7,652 bases of DNA. Origin: an uncultured Ruminococcus sp. (GTDB lineage: Bacteria; Bacillota; Clostridia; Oscillospirales; Acutalibacteraceae). Position 1 is the first letter of the stretch. Each line of letters begins with the position of its first letter. The stretch is from contig CADBRK010000157.1 in the NCBI GenBank assembly GCA_902797065.1, positions 1 to 7,652 on the forward strand, read 5' to 3'. Below are positions 4,313 through 7,652 of this stretch, one piece after another. Both the position numbers and the translations under genes were made by a program. Under the pieces are notes generated by a model, which worked only from the letters and a program-made list of their open reading frames with translations, was not told the origin of the DNA and ran no database searches.

Positions 4313-6535
4313 ATGGCAACTAACATCGATAGGCTTTCCGAGTTAGAGCTGTTCCTGTCGGGTGAATCTACACACGCATACAAGTTCTTGGGTTCTCATT
4401 TTATGAAGATCGGAGACAGAAGCGGCGTTGTATTCAGAGTATGGGCGCCTAATGCGAAGAGTGTTTCCGTTGTAGGTGATTTCAACGGCTGGGATCAGAA
4501 CGCTAACTACATGTACAAGCTGTACAACACAAGCGTATGGGAGACGTTCATTGACGGTCTCTCGGAATTCGACAATTACAAGTACTGTGTAGAGTCACCG
4601 TGGGGAGACAGATTCCTCAAGACAGACCCCTATGCATTCCATTGTGAGCTTCGTCCCGAAAATGCGTCTAAGGTTTACGATATAGACGGCTATGAGTGGC
4701 ACGATGACGAGTGGTACGAGTACAAAAAAGCAAATCCGCACAGAAGTCAGCCGATCAACATCTACGAGATGAATGCAGGCTCATGGAAGAAGAACAATGA
4801 CGGTACCTTCTACACATACAGACAGCTTGCTGAGACTCTTGTTCCTTATATCAAAGAAATGGGCTATACTCACCTTGAGTTTATGCCTTTGACAGAATTC
4901 CCGTTTGACGGTTCGTGGGGCTATCAGGTAACGGGTTACTTCGCAGCAACATCACGTTACGGCACACCGAAGGATCTTATGTATTTCATCGACGAGTGTC
5001 ATAAGGCAGGTATCGGCGTAATTCTCGACTGGGTTCCAGCACACTTCCCGAAGGACGGTCACGGTCTTGCACGTTTCGACGGCACAGGCTGCTATGAGTA
5101 TGAGGACTGGAGGATCGGTGAGCACAAGGAGTGGGGAACATACATTTTCAACTACTCGAGATACGAGGTAAAGAGCTTCCTTATTTCTTCGGCTAATTTC
5201 TGGCTTGAGGAATATCACTTTGACGGTATACGTGTTGACGCCGTTGCTTCGATGCTGTATCTTGACTACAACCGCAAGGACGGCGAGTGGCTCCCGAATC
5301 AGTACGGCGGCAGAGAGAATCTCGTTGCTGTTGATTTTATACAGAAGCTTAATACTACTATCCATACATTACACCCCGAGGCACTTATGATCGCCGAGGA
5401 GAGTACCGCATGGGCAAATGTTACGGGCTATCCGATCAAGGATTACGGCCTCGGATTTGACTACAAGTGGAACATGGGCTGGATGAACGACACGCTCCGC
5501 TATATCGAAGAAGATCCGCTGTGGAGAAACTGGCACCAGAACGAGCTTACGTTCAGCCTTGTTTATGCATTCTCCGAGAGCTTTATTCTTCCGATCTCGC
5601 ACGACGAGGTAGTTTACGGCAAGGGCTCGCTCATCAACAAGATGCCCGGCTATTACGATATGAAGTTCCAGGGTATGAGAGGATTCCTGGGTTATATGAT
5701 GTCACACCCCGGCAAGAAGCTCACCTTCATGGGTACGGACATAGGTCAGTTCGACGAGTGGAACGCCAACGAAGAGCTGCAGTGGAACCTGCTCGAGTAC
5801 GATAAGCACAGACAGCTCAACCACTACATCGCTACTCTCAACAAGTTCTACCGTGATGTTCCTGCTATGCATGAGAACGACTACGACTGGAACGGCTTCC
5901 GCTGGATCGCACTTGACGACTCGACAAACAGCATTATCTCTTACCGCAGAATCGCATTCGACAGCAGCGAGGTTATCGTTATCTGTAACTTCCAGCCGAT
6001 CACAAGAGAGAACTACCGCATAGGTGTTCCGAAGTACGGTATCTATGAAGAAGTTCTCAACTCCGAGAATGAAGAATTCGGCGGCTGCGGAATCAAGAAC
6101 ACCGGCGACATCATGGCAGACGACATTCCGAACCACGATCTTGATTACTCCATCAGCATTACACTTCCGCCGCTCGGCGTACTCTACTTTACTCTTAAAG
6201 AGGAACTCCCCGCACCCGTAAAGCCCGAACCGGAAGAGGAAAAGGCTGAGGAGACAACAGATGAAGCTGCGGCAGAGGAGAAAGCAGAAGAGGCTGCTCC
6301 CGAAGCGCCTGCAGAGGAGAAGACAGAAGAAGCTGCACCCGAAGCATCCGCAGAAGAGAAGACAGAAGAAGCTGCTCCCGGAGCGCCTGCAGAGGAGAAG
6401 GCAGAGGAAGCTGCTCCCGAAGCGCCCACAGAGGAGAAAGCAGAAGAGGCTGCCCCCGAAGCGCCTGCAGAGGACACAGAGGAAAAGAAGCCTGCCAAGA
6501 AAACAACAAAGAAAAAGACAACCGCAAAGAAGTAA
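4313..6535 (+). CDS. glgB: 1,4-alpha-glucan (glycogen) branching enzyme with repeat tail
   Basis: A 740-residue cytoplasmic enzyme that makes alpha-1,6 branches in glycogen by moving alpha-1,4 glucan segments. A CBM48 domain (about 21-115) contains GVVFRVWAPNAKSVSVVGDF and WD. The GH13 barrel (about 145-510) has ILDWVPAHFP (237-246), GIRVDAV with nucleophile Asp309, MIAEES with acid/base Glu362, and ISHDE with Asp431. A C-terminal beta domain runs to about 628. The extra N1 domain of E. coli GlgB is absent. Residues 630-740 are a non-family tail: six 13-residue EEKAEEAAPEAPA-like repeats and a Lys/Thr-rich end. ATG 4313 is chosen for AGAGGG (4302-4307), 5 nt upstream, and because family homology starts soon after; an in-frame open stretch back to GTG 4145 is judged untranslated. 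Two stops in tandem (TAA TAA) are followed by a terminator. No other glycogen gene lies in the window. Confidence 0.95.
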   Translation: MATNIDRLSELELFLSGESTHAYKFLGSHFMKIGDRSGVVFRVWAPNAKSVSVVGDFNGWDQNANYMYKLYNTSVWETFIDGLSEFDNYKYCVESPWGDRFLKTDPYAFHCELRPENASKVYDIDGYEWHDDEWYEYKKANPHRSQPINIYEMNAGSWKKNNDGTFYTYRQLAETLVPYIKEMGYTHLEFMPLTEFPFDGSWGYQVTGYFAATSRYGTPKDLMYFIDECHKAGIGVILDWVPAHFPKDGHGLARFDGTGCYEYEDWRIGEHKEWGTYIFNYSRYEVKSFLISSANFWLEEYHFDGIRVDAVASMLYLDYNRKDGEWLPNQYGGRENLVAVDFIQKLNTTIHTLHPEALMIAEESTAWANVTGYPIKDYGLGFDYKWNMGWMNDTLRYIEEDPLWRNWHQNELTFSLVYAFSESFILPISHDEVVYGKGSLINKMPGYYDMKFQGMRGFLGYMMSHPGKKLTFMGTDIGQFDEWNANEELQWNLLEYDKHRQLNHYIATLNKFYRDVPAMHENDYDWNGFRWIALDDSTNSIISYRRIAFDSSEVIVICNFQPITRENYRIGVPKYGIYEEVLNSENEEFGGCGIKNTGDIMADDIPNHDLDYSISITLPPLGVLYFTLKEELPAPVKPEPEEEKAEETTDEAAAEEKAEEAAPEAPAEEKTEEAAPEASAEEKTEEAAPGAPAEEKAEEAAPEAPTEEKAEEAAPEAPAEDTEEKKPAKKTTKKKTTAKK
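6236..6469 (+). repeat. Six tandem 39-bp repeats encoding the GlgB acidic tail
   Basis: Six uninterrupted units of 39 bp begin at 6236, 6275, 6314, 6353, 6392 and 6431. Each encodes 13 residues close to EEKAEEAAPEAPA (GlgB residues 642-719). The first unit is degenerate (EEKAEETTDEAAA). Units 2 and 6 differ at one of 39 bases, which points to recent duplication or gene conversion. The unit length is a multiple of three, so gain or loss of units would change tail length without breaking the enzyme. Confidence 0.92.
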
Positions 6536-6556
6536 TAATATTAATTAATATACAGG

Positions 6557-6588
6557 AATACTCCCGATAAAAAGGGAGTATTTTTTTT
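6557..6588 (+). terminator. Intrinsic terminator after glgB
   Basis: A 9-bp perfect stem, AATACTCCC (6557-6565) with GGGAGTATT (6574-6582), encloses an 8-nt loop and runs into an uninterrupted T tract ending at 6588. It lies 21 nt after the glgB stop and separates glgB from the following cassette. Confidence 0.93.
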
Positions 6589-6628
6589 CGTAGACATTAT
6601 TACAGTGGTACAAAACGCACAATAATAA

Positions 6629-6657
6629 TTGACAAATCAATGGTAAAATGATACTAT
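6629..6657 (+). promoter_or_regulatory. Strong sigma-A promoter for the small membrane-protein cassette
   Basis: Perfect -35 TTGACA (6629-6634), an ideal 17-nt spacer and -10 TACTAT (6652-6657) with the extended TGA immediately upstream (6649-6651). Transcription should begin near 6664. That rules out an in-frame ATG at 6658 as the start of the next gene, because it would lie upstream of the transcript. Confidence 0.85.
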
Positions 6658-6674
6658 ATGGTTAACAGCAATTT

Positions 6675-6703
6675 TTCTAAGGGGGTTTTTACAATGGAAA
6701 AAC
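6675..6703 (+). repeat. Duplicated leader/start block, copy 1
   Basis: This 29-bp block contains the Shine-Dalgarno AAGGGGG, the spacer, the ATG and the first codons of paralogue A. It matches 7220-7248 at 28 of 29 positions (T6686 against C7231). The ribosome site pairs with the 16S tail with one G-U wobble. Confidence 0.88.
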
Positions 6704-7122
6704 GTAAGAAAAGGAATATCATTACAGTTGCTTTAATAGTTGTGCTTTTTGTCGGTATGCTGTTCCTGCTTGTATCTATGCGTAAGGGCTTTAGTGCATG
6801 GCTGGACAGTTCGTTACACCCTGAGGAAAAAGTTGAATATACTTTTGAACAAATTACGCAGGGATTGTCGGAAAAGGTAGATCATGTTCGTTACGAAGAC
6901 AGTACGCTTTCGGAAGAACTAACAAATCAGTATTATGATTATTTGAAAGAAAAGAATTACGTTTATATTTCAAACCCGGGTCCGCAAGAGCTTTCTGTAA
7001 GAGTTTTGTGTTATGATGAAGACGATAATTTACTGTTTACTGTAAATGTTTACCGATATGGACATGTTAAATTAAAAATCGAGAGTAATGGAAATATATA
7101 TTTTTATCATTTTCATACTTGA
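6694..7122 (+). CDS. Small single-pass membrane protein, paralogue A
   Basis: A 142-residue protein of unknown family. A basic start, MEKRKKRN, is followed by one hydrophobic segment (about 9-28), giving a signal-anchor with the rest predicted outside the cell. The outside part includes YTFEQITQGLSEKV (49-62) and LCYDEDDNLLFTVNVYRYG (105-123). Both stretches recur in the gene at 7239, as YTFDEITNGLSEQV and a LLFYDKGNNLLF...RYG block, so the two are diverged paralogues. The ATG at 6694 has AAGGGGG (6679-6685) 8 nt upstream and begins about 30 nt into the predicted transcript. The gene is AT-rich compared with glgB. No terminator follows, so transcription probably continues through the downstream ORFs. 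No function is proposed. Confidence 0.82.
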   Translation: MEKRKKRNIITVALIVVLFVGMLFLLVSMRKGFSAWLDSSLHPEEKVEYTFEQITQGLSEKVDHVRYEDSTLSEELTNQYYDYLKEKNYVYISNPGPQELSVRVLCYDEDDNLLFTVNVYRYGHVKLKIESNGNIYFYHFHT

Positions 7123-7145
7123 TATGTTTTTGTGAGTGTATTCAT

Positions 7146-7225
7146 AAGGAGTGGCAAACTATGAAAAAATATTTAGCTTAATACTTGCGATGATTATTGT
7201 TTTTAATATAGGTGTTTTATTCTAA
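7146..7225 (+). pseudogene. Signal-peptide-like ORF, out of frame after an A6 run
   Basis: A strong ribosome site AAGGAG (7146-7151) stands 9 nt before ATG 7161, yet the frame gives only MKKYLA before TAA at 7176-7181 region. Re-reading one base after the six A residues (7164-7169) opens MKKIFSLILAMIIVF followed by NIGVLF and TAA at 7223-7225. This is a textbook basic-plus-hydrophobic signal peptide, about 21 residues in all. The final TAA abuts the GGGGG ribosome site of the next gene. It may be the remnant of a secreted or membrane protein gene lost when the paralogue block inserted or duplicated, a phase-variable short peptide, a site of -1 frameshifting, or a one-base sequencing error. 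A remnant is the simplest view; the mature part of any protein is missing. Confidence 0.5.
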
Positions 7226-7248
7226 GGGGGCTTTTACAATGGAAAAAC
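7220..7248 (+). repeat. Duplicated leader/start block, copy 2
   Basis: Second copy of the 29-bp leader and start block, with one mismatch to 6675-6703. It begins at the 3' end of the signal-peptide-like ORF, which marks a probable recombination or duplication junction. Confidence 0.88.
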
Positions 7249-7652
7249 AGAAGAAGAAAATAAGCAAAAAGGCAGTTGTTATCTGTTCGGTTGTGCTTGC
7301 TGTCGTGCTGATCGCCGGGGGTGTGTTTACCTACAAATACGTTACAAGAGAGAGACTTTATACGTTCGACGAGATAACAAACGGATTGTCGGAGCAGGTG
7401 AGTTATGTTGTTGACGCAGACGGTGTTTTAACACAGGGGGAGATTGATGAGAAATGTGAAAGGTATAATAGAGTTGATTTTGTAAAAGTTGATGAAGATG
7501 ACATAGATGAATGGTATGGTATGGGAGATATAATAAACCATTTATTGTTTTATGATAAGGGTAATAACCTTTTGTTTGAAACATTTGAAACAAGATATGG
7601 TTTTGTTTCGGTTTATGTAAATAAGGTGCTGAATGATTATCGAATGACTAAT
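7239..7652 (+). CDS. Small single-pass membrane protein, paralogue B (partial, 3' end outside window)
   Basis: An open frame of 138 codons runs from ATG 7239 to the window end with no stop. It begins MEKQKKKISKKAVV and has one hydrophobic segment (about 12-32), so it is a predicted signal-anchored protein with an outside domain. It shares with paralogue A the leader, the basic start, YTFDEITNGLSEQV (41-54) and a LLFYDKGNNLLF...RYG block (102-120). The region between (55-101) is acidic and differs strongly: DEDDIDEWYGMGD here against a Tyr/Lys-rich stretch in A. It uses AAGGGGG (7224-7230) 8 nt before ATG. The next visible residues, after RYG, keep beta-type alternation. The family is not recognised and the true length is unknown. 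Confidence 0.82.
   Translation, partial: MEKQKKKISKKAVVICSVVLAVVLIAGGVFTYKYVTRERLYTFDEITNGLSEQVSYVVDADGVLTQGEIDEKCERYNRVDFVKVDEDDIDEWYGMGDIINHLLFYDKGNNLLFETFETRYGFVSVYVNKVLNDYRMTN

Noticed and set aside
5467..5805. Plus-strand open frame of 112 codons within glgB
   Set aside because: It is a shifted frame inside the conserved GH13 barrel, produced by glgB codon bias.
6184..6548. Ser/Ala-rich, Leu-rich and Arg/Lys-rich open frames over the glgB tail repeat
   Set aside because: They are other-frame readings of the 39-bp repeats; repeat DNA with a unit divisible by three keeps every frame open.
7342..7593. Minus-strand open frame of 83 codons near the right end
   Set aside because: It is antisense to paralogue B, which has the shared leader, ribosome site and protein similarity to paralogue A.

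Overview
The window looks like chromosomal DNA of an anaerobic Clostridia-type Firmicute, probably an Oscillospiraceae/Ruminococcaceae gut or rumen species. The basis is G-rich Shine-Dalgarno sites, a TTG start, AT-rich sigma-A promoters, and several families typical of that group (DUF6062, DUF4830, C_GCAxxG_C_C). The assignment is inferred from gene content. No rRNA, tRNA, CRISPR array, IS element or phage gene was seen.

Layout, left to right. (1) 2-2186, plus strand: a tight cluster of a DUF6062 zinc-knuckle-like protein, an OGG1-type 8-oxoguanine DNA glycosylase that keeps its catalytic Lys and Asp, and an AT-rich orphan with three membrane segments. (2) 2224-2688, minus strand: a DUF4830 membrane-anchored protein, divergent from the next pair. 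(3) 2737-3994, plus strand: a DUF1624/HGSNAT-like membrane acyltransferase with a likely TTG start, followed 7 nt later by a four-cysteine C_GCAxxG_C_C putative redox protein. (4) 3995-4312: an AT-rich regulatory region with candidate promoters and six copies of TTGTAA/TTACAA. (5) 4313-6535: the glycogen branching enzyme GlgB, with an added C-terminal tail of six 13-residue acidic repeats and a Lys-rich end, closed by a strong intrinsic terminator. (6) 6589-7652: a strong promoter driving a run of small single-pass membrane proteins. Two paralogues share a nearly identical 29-bp leader/start block, and between them lies a very short signal-peptide-like ORF that is out of frame after an A6 run. 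The second paralogue is cut by the window end.

The genes do not form one pathway. The first three probably share a transcript, and the acyltransferase and four-Cys protein form a second unit. GlgB stands alone, with no other glycogen gene beside it. The right-hand cassette of duplicated membrane proteins, the GlgB tail and the repeated motif upstream of glgB are the parts least explained by known families.
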